Positions 1-12,124 of a stretch of 64,000 bases of DNA are shown one piece after another. Both the position numbers and the translations under genes were made by a program. The DNA comes from Tetragonia tetragonoides (Eukaryota > Streptophyta > Magnoliopsida > Caryophyllales > Aizoaceae): contig CM076146.1 of NCBI GenBank assembly GCA_038025085.1, forward strand, positions 12,524,001 through 12,588,000, written 5' to 3'. Each line of letters begins with the position of its first letter. Position 1 is the first letter of the stretch. Below the pieces are notes generated by a model that did not search any database, had not been told where the DNA came from, and saw only the letters and a program-made list of their open reading frames with translations.

Positions 1-97
1 TGTCGCCATACGTGTCAACCTCACATGATGTGGTTCGCCTACGTGGGCTCCCACGTGTCGTCACCACACGAATAAAAGACTCAGTTATATGTATATA
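1..97 (-). mobile_element. Helitron-like 5' end remnant (subtype II)
   Basis: This stretch (CACGTGTCGTCACCACACGAATAA and the following TA-rich bases) recurs at about 6,480-6,558, where it also lies directly against a CTAG Helitron 3' end, and in degenerate form at about 6,190-6,290. I read it as the 5' end of an element that starts left of the window. Assignment rests only on position and recurrence. Confidence 0.4.
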
Positions 98-532
98 CTA
101 GGACTTTACCCGTGCTACGCACGGGCGACCCATTTATCACTATTTTTTTATGTACAAAATATTTTTTGAATTTTTTTTTTAAAAATTATACATAAGTACA
201 TAAAGAATAATGAAAAATAGAAATTGATCGAAATGTTACACACACCACTCACCATTCTCCGTCTCAAAAATAAAATAATATCTATCACTTGCCAGTTAAC
301 TTGCAATTGTACATCATATAATATAACTTAATAAATTGTCACTCCAAATGTGACCCATGTACTTATATTTTAAGCATATGCTTATAAAATTTATGTTCAT
401 ACTGTGTTTATACTTTCATTTAAAACGTAATTAAATATTTAATGGTTGTCAATATTAAGGACGATTATCTTCATAAATAATAGTCAATTTTCACATAATT
501 TATGCTTATACAAACTGATATAATTCTTGTTA

Positions 533-786
533 CTCCCTCCGTCCCTCTCTTATCTTCTCATTTGACTTTTTGAGTCAAACTTTATAAATATTGACTGTTG
601 ATTTGTGAAAAATATTTAAAGATTTATAAGATCAAAATACATTTCTTAGATTCGTTTAGATTATATTTTCACAATATCAATTTTTTAATATAATTATATC
701 TGTATAATTAAAGTTATTAATGGTTAAAGTATCATCTTGGAGACAGTGCAATGTCAAGTGAGAAGATAAGAGAGGGATGGAGGGAG
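533..786. mobile_element. Stowaway MITE (Tc1/mariner type)
   Basis: A 254-bp element starts CTCCCTCCGTCCC and ends GGGATGGAGGGAG. The inverted repeats match over roughly 33 bp with about two mismatches. TA is present on both sides (531-532 and 787-788), the target duplication of this superfamily. There is no coding capacity. Confidence 0.93.
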
Positions 787-1837
787 TATTAAACAAACCA
801 TCAGTGTGATTAGACTGTCCCTTAATGTGTATTTCAGTATTTGGAATCTAAAAGTTAAAAGACTTACCTTCTTTCAATTTGAAAAAAATATCAACAACTC
901 ACTATGTAAAAAAAGGGAATATAATATGTAATTCATCAAAATGTGACACTTGTACGCTACCTGCGCTTATACCCACAACTATATAACTCTTATTGTATTA
1001 TGTGGATCTATCCCCCCAAATATTCATATTTTGATCTATACCCTATAAAAGTTTTTATTGTTTTTAAAACTGGACATTAAGGTCATTTTAGATTGTATTA
1101 ATGTCATTCTATCTAAAGTAAAAAAATAAGGAATATGAATAGGTTATAACAATTACTATAGGATGTTGACAACTAATTACTGACCAAAATAAAAACAAAA
1201 AAAGAAAAATAATTAAGGTCCAATCAAATTGTGACACTTGTGACGTTACTTGCGATCTTACCCAAAACTATATACCTACTTATACTTATTCCACAAATAT
1301 CAGTCACATGTTAGTTATCCCCACAAATATTAGTCAAATATTACCTACCATGTAATACAATTATATTACAACTTGAAAATGATGACTATATATGTAACCA
1401 TGGTCACATATGCGTTTATTCCGGTAAAATTAGGCAAATGAATATTAGTGACATGTTTGTTGTCACATGACCTACGCTTATTGCCGCAAATATTAGTCAA
1501 TACCTATCATGTAATACCCACAATATATAATATATTAGAAGTAATGATTCTATACGCAACCCTTATCATATTACACGCACTTATCCCCTAAAATATATTG
1601 CCACGTCAAAATACTTTTTTTCCCCACAATTATAAAACTCAATAAAACTGGTGATATTTAGTGTCGTTATGCATATAAAAGATAAATAATATTTAATTTA
1701 GAAAATAGTCAAGTATTAAATAAGAATTTTTATTATTACATTTATTACATAAAATTAATGATCACCATAAAAACTACAAAAAAAAGGAATAAACAATAGC
1801 CAGTAACAATGTGACACATGTCATGTGACAGGCGCTT

Positions 1838-1908
1838 TTAACACACACACACACACGCACGCACGCACGCACGCATACGCACGCACGCACGCACGCACGC
1901 ACTCACAC
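1838..1908. repeat. (CA)n/(CGCA)n microsatellite
   Basis: A CA run turns into CGCA tetramers interrupted by one CATA unit. The open frame across it (His-Thr-Ala repeats) is a by-product of the repeat, not a gene. Confidence 0.9.
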
Positions 1909-1920
1909 ATATTAATTAGA

Positions 1921-3808
1921 TTAGGGGTAAACCCGTGCTACGCACAGACAGTCAATTTATCGCAATATATAAATATATATTATTTGTTTATCTTAAATTT
2001 TTTTTGATTGTTTGTTTAAAATTTACCAATGTATAGTCACCGGTCAAACTATTACACATTTCATATTACTTGTGTTGTGACCCTAGTCATTTAACATGTT
2101 GTGGTGCCCCTAATATATTACTATACAAACTGGGATTCCAATGTGACCCTTGTCCCTTATCTTCCATATCTCAAAAATATTAATCACATATCACTTGTCA
2201 GGTTTATATGCTAGTTGCTACCCAGAAATACAAAACCTAATTAAATATGTAATACTCTTGTCATATAACCAAAGATTATCCCATAAATTCAACTCAACTT
2301 TCAATAACCTATGCGCATATATCAACTAATATAATGTTTTGTTTTATTAAATATTGGTAAGTTTGATCAATTTCTTGGTTAATATGTGTCTTCTTAAATA
2401 GGTCATATAAAAGTTAACAGACTAATAGTTGGAAAATAAAAAAAAACAAAATAAAATCAACTATGATAGTATATTTATGATAATCTCATCATAAAAGATA
2501 TTTAATGTTCTATAAATAAAAATCATTATTTTTTTTTATATTAATTTACACATTTCACCAAAATGACTCAGAAATGTTTTTACATAAATAATTGATAGAC
2601 CACTAATATTGTGCCACAAAAATGGGCAAATATGTTATATGCATAAACTGTCTCTAGATATTCTTTTCTATATTAGGTTATAATTTTTTATTATAAAGTA
2701 CACATAACTCTATAAAGATAAAGCATAATAAGCAGGTGATTTAATGTCTAAATACATTACATGTACTTTTCCTATAAATATTCGTTGCACTTGTACCCAC
2801 AAATATAGAATTAATAAATAAAAAAAAAGGTGACTAAAAATGTATACCCTTTTTACATTACAACTATTTCATAATTTATTTTTAGGGTATAATTCCACAG
2901 AGATTAGTCACTTACTCACATGTTACCTTACAAATATCAGTCAAACATCACTTGTGATGTACCCTGCCCTTAAACCTGTAAATATAAAACTTAATAACAA
3001 AATCATGACTCTATATGTGACTCTTGTCACATTACCTATGTTTATCCCTCTAAAATTAGGCACGTATCACTTGCCATGTCGTATTACTATTGCTAACTCT
3101 TATACAATACTCACAAAGCACCACAATATCAATCTCAATAAAAATGGTGACTCAAAATGTAATTCTTATCACATTATCTAGTGCACGTATACCAACAAAT
3201 AGGGATTAGATATGCTTGCATACCCACAAATATAAAACTCAAAAAACATGGTGACCCAAATTATAGTACAAAAAAAGGGGTCAAAAAGGTAACTCAAAAT
3301 GTAATTCTTGTCGCAGTACTTGCGCTTCTCCTCACAAATATTACTCGTATGTCAATTGTTCACTTGTGACATAACCTCCAATATGACCAACGAATAAACA
3401 AATTTTAGTTAAACGATACATAGTTTGTCCAAATTAAACTATTATTTAACATGTGCATCTTTAATCCAAAACTAAAAAGTGAAATGCTAAAAAAAAACCA
3501 GTAAAGATAATTAAAAGAAATGATGAACTAATATCTTCTATATTTATAGTGTACCAATTCATACGATTATATAATTTTTAATGTGCCTTTATTATTTATA
3601 GCATTAACTAACTAAATTATGCCAAAATTTTAATTCAAACTATTAACATTTTCATTCATTTGCATCACTAATGTAAATTAACTATTTAATCATAGCCCCT
3701 CTAAAGAAAAAAGAAAAATAAGTTTTAACTAATGACTTGGGTATAAGCCAACCGGAGAGTGACACTTGTCACCTCACCAGTGCTTATACCCAAAAATCTG
3801 TATATATA
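1921..3808 (-). mobile_element. Helitron-like element H2
   Basis: The minus-strand 3' end has a weaker hairpin (about 1,932-1,948; GTGC/GCAC core kept) followed by CTAA, an allowed CTRR end, with A as the preceding plus-strand base. The interior is AT-rich with several degenerate copies of a short block centred on TGTGACACTTGTCAC. Open frames at 2,840-3,369 run through this repeat material and show no recognisable domain. Confidence 0.5.
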
Positions 3809-3937
3809 CTAGGAGGTTATCCGTGCTACGCACGGACTATCCTTTTATTACTATATATTTAAAATTTTAATATGCTTAGATAATTTTTTTTAATAATACA
3901 AATATATTTTTGAATGAAAACGGTGATGATCAAAATG

Positions 3938-4121
<184 letters not shown>

Positions 4122-4150
4122 TAAGTAATTGCCGTATCTCCAAAAATATA

Positions 4151-4419
4151 CTCCTTCTGTTTCATATTATACGGATATTTTAACTTGGCACATAGATTAA
4201 GAACCTCTCAAATCCATAAAAAGGCGATGGTAAATTGACTATATAACCTTAGTATTAATTAATTTCCAGAGATCAGAAATGGTAGGTGAAATTATCATGA
4301 AAAAGAAGGGGTAGATGGGAAGAACAACAATAAATGATTCTTGAAAATTTAAATGCCCCTTATATTGTGAAACAAAATTGAATTAAAAAAAAGCCTTATA
4401 TTGTGAATTCACGGAGGGA
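4151..4419. mobile_element. Degenerate Stowaway-like MITE
   Basis: It begins CTCCTTCTGTTTCATATTAT after TA and ends near ATTCACGGAGGGA before TATA. The ends are diverged inverted repeats of the type common in plant mariner MITEs. No coding is visible. Confidence 0.6.
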
Positions 4420-4895
4420 TATATCACTAATCTGACAAAATAAGAAAATAATAATATCTATTACTGATTACATAACCTTCCATTGTACCTTAAATATATA
4501 ACTTAACAAACTGTCACTCTAAATGTGACTCTACTTGTCACATTCTTGATAGGTCATATTCTTGAAAGTTTTAGTCAAAGGTGACCAAATAGGTGATTAT
4601 ACCCTAAATCGATTTGATCCGATCTGATTGTCCCTTAATCTCATCTGTTTCGCTAATTAGAATTTTAAAGTTGAAAGTCGAAAGTCTAACCTTCTTTCGT
4701 GTTACAAATTATCATGTTACCCTAAAACAAAAAAGACAAAAAAAAAAAAAAAGAAAACAATCATTACATGACACTTATCATGTTACCTGCGATTTTACAA
4801 ATTTATATATTTTATTTTGAAATAATTTTCATTTCTGATCCAATGAAGTAGCAGTTATAGTTATTTGGGTGGCATACCCAAGTTATATTATTTTA

Positions 4896-5070
4896 GGAAA
4901 ATGTTTTATCCATCCAGTGGGTGGCCAACCACTTAGAATTTGTATCTATCTCTCTCCTCCTTTAATTGCTACTTTTTAAAATAGAGGAGAGAGATTGTGA
5001 AAATAGAGGAGAGAGATAGACACAACAAAGTTATGAGTTGGCAACCCAGTGGGTGGATGTATCATTCTTC
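4896..5070. mobile_element. Mutator-like MITE, 175 bp
   Basis: A perfect 9-bp direct repeat ATTATTTTA (4,887-4,895 and 5,071-5,079) flanks imperfect terminal inverted repeats of about 20 bp (GGAAAATG...ATCCATCC against GAAGAATG...ATCCACCC). A 9-bp duplication is typical of the Mutator superfamily. The interior has AGAGGAGAGAGA repeats and no coding. Confidence 0.75.
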
Positions 5071-5394
5071 ATTATTTTAATGTTTTAAATAGTATGCTAA
5101 TAAATATAAAACTCATAAAATTAATGCACTTATATCATTATTGATTTATTATTATTTTTATGTTATTAACTACGGAGTATATAACTTATGACAAATATAT
5201 TAATCAAAACAATTAACACTCTATATTGATTACTCTAATTTATGTCTAATTATTAATACTAAGCCATATCACCTTTTAAAAAAATGAAAAAAAATATTTT
5301 AATTAATTACTTGGGTATAAGCCAATGGGAGGTTGACACTTGTCACCTCACCATCGCTTATACCCAAAAATCTATATATACATTAGATATTAGA

Positions 5395-6558
5395 CTAGTT
5401 TTTATTCCCGTGCTTCGCACGTACTCGTAAAATAACTTTACTAATATATAAAGTTTAATATAGTAATTTTATTTCATGTGAAATGAATATTCTTTGTAAG
5501 TTGCATTGTTTTACGAAGACTTTCATGAGTTTCATAGTAATATTATCCAAATTTCATGAGATGTGTGATTAAACTCATGATTAGTATAATAAAGTATATA
5601 ATTCCTAATTGCAGCAGTTTTCAAATTATAGATTATATAAGTAGGGTTAAAAATACATATATTCAACAATTTAAATATAATATATGGTGCACGTCTTATT
5701 TTTTGTAATGGAATAAATTATACGGTTGTTACACTCCAAAATTTTCTTACTTAACAATGATATATATGTATTTTTATTGAATAATAATGATATATTAATC
5801 AATAGAAGAGCTTATTATTATGATGCATTAATGTTATTCCAAGTGGAAACTGCGTGTTTAGTTAGTATCCTCCATGTTATCTATGCATGACTATGATTCT
5901 CCTGTGTAATGCCCTATGTATCGTCTCCACCCGAATTAAAGGCTGATGTATTGAAATCTACTTATAGGTTTAGATATAAAGACTACACAAATCATTTTGA
6001 AGTGTTTTTTAAATCTAATCCAATGAAGTAAGACTTGTGATTTTCAAAGTTCCATTATCAAAGGTATATTATTTTTTAATTTGAAAAAATATGTTAAAAA
6101 TTATAAATGTGATATTTAATTATTATAATAAAATCAAGAAATTATGATGCATTAATGAGTGGTATAGTGGAGGGCTTGTTTGCATGTCAGCTTATATGTC
6201 ACTGCACACGAATATGTGTCGCCTACGTGCCATCCCACGTATCGTCACCACATGAATAACAGAATAAGGACCCAATTGGTTCAAATATAGGACATATATA
6301 TCTCATAAATTTAGAATTTTAAGAGTTTCATAACCTAAGTTATTTTACTTTGTAATTAGAAACAATATGCTAATAATTATAAATATCATACTTAATTACG
6401 ATAGTCAAGTCAAGAGTAGTGATGATACATTTATTGATGACACTTGTATACCTTGCTTACATGGCGTTCTATGTGTCAATCCTCCACGATTATGTGTCGC
6501 CTATGTGGCGTCCCATGTGTCGGCACCACACGAATAAGGACCCAGTTATATGTATTTA
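5395..6558 (-). mobile_element. Helitron-like element H4
   Basis: CTAG at 5,395-5,398 is followed on plus by a GTGC-TTC-GCAC hairpin core near 5,409-5,419. The body differs from H3, H5 and H6. It holds a degenerate copy of the subtype II 5' end (about 6,190-6,290) and ends with a better copy of the same end at about 6,480-6,558. No coding seen. Confidence 0.55.
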
Positions 6559-7998
6559 CTAGGAAGTTACCCGTGCTACGCACGGACTATCTTTTTATTA
6601 CTACATTTTTAATATACGCAGATAAAAAAAATTCATAAGAGAAATATATTTTTGAGTGAAAATGGTGATGAATCGAAATGTTATATGCATCCTGAGTAAT
6701 TAGCGTATCTCCAAAAATATCTATCACTTACTGACAAAATAATAAAATAATAATTTCTAATTTATCGCTTAACACTGCATTGTACCTCAAATATATAACT
6801 TAACAAATAGCCACTCACAAATATGACCCTACTTGTCATTTTATTTGATAGGCCATATCCTTGAAAATTTTAGTCACATGTAAAAATGATGATTATAGCC
6901 ACAACCAGTTTGATCCGATCTGATTGTCCCTTAATATGTGTTTCACTTATTAGAATTTGAAAGTTGAAAATCTAAACTTCTTTCGAATGAAAATAAGAAT
7001 ATTGCGAGGACTATCACCATCTCGAAAAAAAATAAATTAATTTATCAAAATGTGATACATGTAGTTACTTGCGCTTGTACCCACCAACTCTAATGGTTGA
7101 TATACCTTTCCTTATTGTGTGTTTCGTCAAAAAAATAATTTGAAAGTTGAAAGTCTAACCTTTTTTGTAATTAAAATAAAAAAAATGCGAGGACTCACCA
7201 TCTCAATTTTTTTTTTTTTTTTATCAAGATGTGATACTTGTAGTTACATGCAATATACCCACCACTATGTAACACTTATTATATTACGTGTATCTATTCT
7301 CACAAATATTCATCATCTCTACCTAATTTGAATTTTTTATTTTTATTTTTTTGAATGCAAATAGGATTTATTGTAAACAAATAATAGTCAAATCTTAGGA
7401 TCCTTACATTACCTAATTAGTTAATAATTGAAAACGTTAAAGTTTCACATTAATCCCATTTTAGATTGCACTAAATTAGAAATATGAACAAACTATAGAA
7501 ATTATCATAGGATATTTATTTATCCATAACAAAAAAAGATAGATTAAAAAAAACCAATCATTACGTGACACTTACTGTCACGTTACCTGCGTTCTTACCT
7601 AAAATTAATATATCTTATTTTGAAGTACTTTTCATTTCGATCCAATGAAGTAGCAGTTATATTTATTTGAGGGGGGTAACCAAAGTTACATTATTTTATA
7701 ATTTGATATAATATGCTAATAAATATAAAATACATAAATTTAATGCACTTATATTATTATTAATTTATTATTATTTTTATATTATTAACTGCATAAATTA
7801 TGACAATATGTTAATCAAAGCAATTAACACTCTATATTGATTACTCTAATTTATGTTTAGTAATTAACACTATGTCATACCACTTCTTTTAAAAAATTTA
7901 ATAAATATCTTAATTAATTACTTGGGTATGAGCCAATGGGAGGGTGACACTTGTCACCTTACCAACGCTTATACCCAAAAATCTATATACATATTAGA
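6559..7998 (-). mobile_element. Helitron-like element H5
   Basis: CTAG at 6,559-6,562 and hairpin CCGTGCGTAGCACGG (6,571-6,585 on plus). It is collinear with H3 apart from the three insertions in H3, so it serves as the empty-site reference for them. The right end on minus reads TCTAATATGTATATAG, with the expected TC. Confidence 0.65.
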
Positions 7999-8380
7999 CT
8001 AGGAGGTTACCCGTGCTACACACGGACTATCCTTTTATTACTATATTTTTAATATATTCAGATAATTATTTTAATAATAAAAAAAAGTTTTGAATGAAAA
8101 TGGTGACGAATCGAAATGTTATATGCATCCTAAGTAATTAGCATATCTTCAAAAATATCTATTGCTGACTTGACAAAATAATTACATAATTTTTCCTATT
8201 ACTGATCATTTAACCTGCCATTGTATCTCAAATATATAACTTAACAAATAGTCACTCCAAAATATGACCCTACTTGTCATTTTATTTGATACGTCATATC
8301 CTTGAAAATTTTAGTCACATGTCAAAATAATGATTACCCATAACCCGTTTGATCCGATCTTATTGTCCCTTAACATGTGT
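7999..8380 (-). mobile_element. Helitron-like element H6, truncated
   Basis: CTAG at 7,999-8,002 and a hairpin with one mismatch (8,011-8,025). It follows H5 up to about 8,380, then the similarity stops at the start of the minisatellite. The 5' end is missing. Confidence 0.6.
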
Positions 8381-8384
8381 CAGA

Positions 8385-8612
8385 CGTCTTATATTTTGTT
8401 TCTAAGGGATGGACTTTCCGCTAAATATATATTGCGTTGGACAACTTATATTTTGTTTCGCAGGGATACATTTTCCACAAAATATATGATTGCTCCAGAT
8501 TGTTTATATCTTTGTTTCGCAGGAATAGATTTTCCGCAAAGAGTAGATTGCGTTAGACAGCTTTTATTTTGTTTCGCAGGGATACATTTTTTGCAAAATA
8601 TATGCTTATTAC
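8385..8612. repeat. ~57-bp minisatellite, 4 imperfect copies
   Basis: Each copy contains TATTTTGTTTCGCAGGGATA, then TTTTCCGCAAAATATAT and TTGCGTTAGACA or a variant. An open frame crosses it (8,330-8,629), but its translation only repeats with the DNA, so I do not call a gene. Confidence 0.8.
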
Positions 8613-8684
8613 TGACTGCAGACGACTAATCCTCTATTTTGTAGAGAAAATTAGTCCTTTATTGGAAGCTATTCATACATTTAC

Positions 8685-9200
8685 AGCCAACCACACCCGT
8701 AATCCGTGGTTGCTCTATCTCGTCCACCTTTGTGTTTCTTAGTGCAGGGATGGGATCTTGACACCCTCCGAGCAAAGTGTTTATATTATTCATCCTCACC
8801 AAATATGTTGTTTTTCTCAGTCATCTATAGTCAGTCATGCCCGTAATTCGTGATTGCGCTATCTCGTCAACTTTTTTCATTTGCAATGTAGGGAAGGAAT
8901 CTTGGCACTCATCGAGTGTGTATTAGTCAATGTTTGCTTGTTCTAGCTTTTATAATATTCATATTCATCTATAGCCGGTCACGCCTAAAACGTTTGGTTG
9001 CGCTATCTCGTTGCCCCATGCAGGAATGAAATCTTGACACCCGCCGAGTGTGTTCTAGTAAATATTTACTTACGATTGGCATCTCTACTATTCATGCTTA
9101 CCAAATGTTTGTTTTTCCGCTTACACTTGATCACGCACAGAACCCGTGGTTACGTTGTCTTGCTAACATTTTTCTTCTTTAGGAATACTAGTCTACTGCA
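8685..9200. repeat. ~144-bp tandem repeat, about 3.5 copies
   Basis: Copies begin near 8,685, 8,829, 8,973 and 9,125 with variants of AGCCGGTCACGCCCGTAA. They share TTGCGCTATCTCGT, GGAATCTTGACACC and TCACCAAATGTTTGTTTTTC. The last copy is partial and stops just before element T. Confidence 0.8.
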
Positions 9201-9245
9201 ATCATCAATTGCCTACCGCGAGCATTCTTTATTGCTAACCCTAAC

Positions 9246-11381
9246 TGTATCACCCCCGAATTCGCAACGATTTTCCGGGAACTATCCACGTCGCTATACA
9301 CGATTCGACACCGCTGAATCGTCCCAAACCCGAGGGTTAGTTACTGCAACATTCATCGCTAAGGAATAAATGCTAAGCAGAAAGGAAAACTAGGTATCAA
9401 ATGTAGCATCTAAACAAATTAAACATAAATATCAGAGTTGTCTATCAAGTGAACTTAAGTCCATTAAAGTATTATTACAACCTTGCCTTCAAGGGCACAA
9501 ACCAAAAATCCCAACAATCCAAAGTAACCAATAAATCAATAGTTCTAAAGAAACAGCCCACATTTAACCTTCAATCAATCCGTCCTCACTCAGCTACACT
9601 TGCACTTTGGTTTCCGTGACGGAAACAAGGTACAGAAGAAAAGAGAAGAAACAAAAGAAAACAAAAATCAGATAAACTGAATAAAACGTCGTCCATACCC
9701 AGTAAAAACACTTTCGCAAACCTTACCTGGGTTTTAGAAGAATCATTGAAATTCATTTGCATGCACAAGTAGACATACAATCAAGCACACGCAAACTCGA
9801 TATTTAATTACATGCAATTCTTGCTTTAGTGATCCTTCGAACACAAATAGATAAACCATCTTGATTAGAGAAATAAGAGAGCGAATAGAACATCGATTAC
9901 CCATACTGTTCATAGATAGATATAGACATGCTATGGACTTACTCTAGTGTATACTCACACTACCTCCAACATAATAATCGATATGTAGAGAATTAAACGA
10001 TGGGGAATGATCCGTCCCGAACACACTACGAGGTGTCCATAAAAGTAACTTTGAAATCACGCATCCCTAGACTACATCAATTAGATGAGTCTCGATTGCT
10101 CGACTACTCCTAGGGATCCATTAGGAGTCTTATTCTCATTTAATTCAATTCACATACTTGCATTGATTGACCTAATGGTACAATGAGACCACGACATACT
10201 ACTTCATTTCATGCTCATGATAATGAATAATAATAATGATGATAACGACATAAATGCATATTGTCATAATCATGCTTCACATATGTCTAACGAAATTTCG
10301 GCAGCACCACGGCAGTATATCACGATATCCAAAAATTAAACTTTCACAAATAAACCATCAAGATATATTAGGTTCTCATTAGCACTCAATAATAACCCAT
10401 TCCAAATAGCTCGTATATTATATCATAATAATATTAGAAATTCACATCGCCATACATGCTCAATAATTAGCATATGAACTAATTAATTAAAGAAACTTCA
10501 TAAACTTGTCATACTCACTATAATTCATATTTACAACGAAGAATATATTTCTAATTCTCATAATTAACGACGATATAATTTAATCATGCTTCGCATATTA
10601 AATTCACAATAATAATCAATTAGCACATAACACATCAAAGTATTTTTGATGGGGATTTGGAATAAGGTAGGCACAATATCTTACCTAAAAAATGCTCACT
10701 ACGCAGTAGGTAACCTTGCTAATCACAACCCGATCACGCTTGTCCGTTTGGTCCTAATTAAAAATAATTACCGAGAGATAATCAGTAAATACGAAAATCC
10801 AAACATTACAGAAACTGTAAACTAATATTTTTATTAAACTCTTTGATTTATTCCAACCAATTCAGTATTTTGGAAATCTGGATTCGGGTTCCGAACGAGT
10901 ACAGAAATATAAAAACAATTATTGAAAAATACTGAAAATAGGAAATTAATTAAAACGAAATTATTAAACGAAACCCTAATCGATTTTTCGAGTGTTGGTT
11001 GTGATACACCAAGCATGGGGACCCACGATCTATCCCATCACCAAGCACACCACCCACCGACCACCATGGTCGGCGGTGGCTCACCGGAGCACAGGCGACG
11101 GAGGAGAGAGAGAGCGCGAGAGAGAGAGAACTTGCGAGGGAGAGGGAGCGACTGTGAGGGGGAGGAGCGACGGGCAGGGCCCAGTCGCGTTGGCCACTCA
11201 CCGGCGACCATCCAGGTGCAGCCTGTCGACTCGACAAAAATAGGGGAGGGGGAAAACAGAGCATGAAAGAGAGAGAAAGAAAGAGAGAGAAAGAAGGGGG
11301 GTTTACCGGTGGGGAAGAGGAGGCCGGTGCTGGCCTGGTGGCCGGCGACAGCAGGGGGAGGGGGAGAGAGTGAGTGTACGG

Positions 11382-11474
<93 letters not shown>

Positions 11475-11866
11475 GCGTGAGAGAGAGAAGAGAGAATTTG
11501 GGGTTTTGGCTCAGTTTTTGCAAACTGATCAACTGGCCCATCTCTTACCTTATATAGGTGCCTAGTCAAAGAAAGTTAAAACCTACTAGACCTAGGATTA
11601 ATTTTCTGATTTAATTATTAATTAAAAACAATTAAAACTAATTAAAATAATATGAATAAGCATTATTCATATACAAAAATATTTTAATTAAACCCCTCAA
11701 TTTGATAATTGTAAATCCCGAAATTCCCATAATAGTAATTAATATTATCATGGCTTAATTTGAGTAAATCGAATCGTTAAATAAATATACGATTTAAATC
11801 TCCGAAACTATTTATAAATGAATTATAAATCGATATTATAATTATAGAAAATATTGGGGTATCACA
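9246..11866 (-). repeat. 3' LTR of element T
   Basis: A 2.6-kb LTR starts on minus with TGTGATACCCCAATATTTTC (11,866 downward) and ends GGGGGTGATACA (at 9,246). The flanking 5 bp on the left are CTAAC (9,241-9,245). It aligns with the plus-strand LTR at 20,472-22,601, including the AAAACCCAGGTAAGGTTTGC block. A TATA box (CACCTATATAAGG on minus) lies at about 11,550-11,562, followed by a long CT tract. Confidence 0.88.
11383..11470. repeat. (GA)n microsatellite in LTR of T
   Basis: About 44 GA units (CT on the element strand) begin some 80 bp downstream of the LTR TATA box, so probably in the transcribed R/U5 part. Shorter GA-rich tracts lie at 11,100-11,130 and 11,260-11,300. Open frames here (Ser-Leu or Arg-Glu runs) are spurious. 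Confidence 0.95.
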
Positions 11867-11886
11867 TTTTTACCCTCCTTAAAAGA
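11867..11886 (-). promoter_or_regulatory. Polypurine tract of T
   Basis: On minus, TTTTAAGGAGGGTAAAA lies directly before the LTR start TGTGATACC, the place where plus-strand DNA synthesis is primed in Ty3/gypsy elements. Confidence 0.75.
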
Positions 11887-12098
11887 AGTTTCGTCTCGAA
11901 ACTTGAAACATGAAGTAATCACTTCTCAACGACGAAACGAGTTTACATATGCGAAGGTATAAAACGATTTTAGGACAACGAAATTGCAATGCGTGTACTA
12001 CGGTTGTGATCTAAGTCGATTAGCAATGCAGCATGCAATGCTAGAACATGCAACTCGTGCAAAGCGGTAAACAAAAGACGAATTTACTAGGTGTGACA

Positions 12099-12124
12099 TT
12101 CTACCCTCCTTAAAAAGGGTTTCG
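12099..12124 (-). promoter_or_regulatory. Second polypurine tract-like copy
   Basis: Minus strand TTTTTAAGGAGGGTAGAA followed by TGTCACACC (12,098 downward). It repeats the tract and LTR-start context found 232 bp further on, including the upstream GTTTCGGGACGAAAC box. It lies right at the end of the integrase frame. Confidence 0.6.

Larger units (their letters stand above)
98..1920 (-). mobile_element. Helitron-like element H1, non-autonomous
   Basis: On the minus strand it ends with a perfect 7-bp-stem hairpin, CCCGTGCGTAGCACGGG (109-125 on plus), then a short spacer and CTAG (98-101) facing a T. That is the Helitron 3' end layout. The interior is AT-rich and has no helicase or Rep coding. 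It carries a Stowaway MITE and a CA/CGCA tract. The right limit is set by the next copy's 3' end, so the 5' end is inferred. Confidence 0.6.

Noticed and set aside
2840..3369. Two adjacent frames of 113 and 62 codons
   Set aside because: AT-rich Helitron interior with repeated blocks; composition and repeats do not fit a gene.
8998..9369. 123-codon frame
   Set aside because: Runs through the 144-bp repeat into the LTR of T; no domain and no homologous frame in the other repeat copies.
11038..11569. Ser-Leu-rich and Arg-Glu-rich long frames
   Set aside because: They cross GA/CT tracts in the LTR of T; same for 16,076-16,600 and 20,834-21,214.
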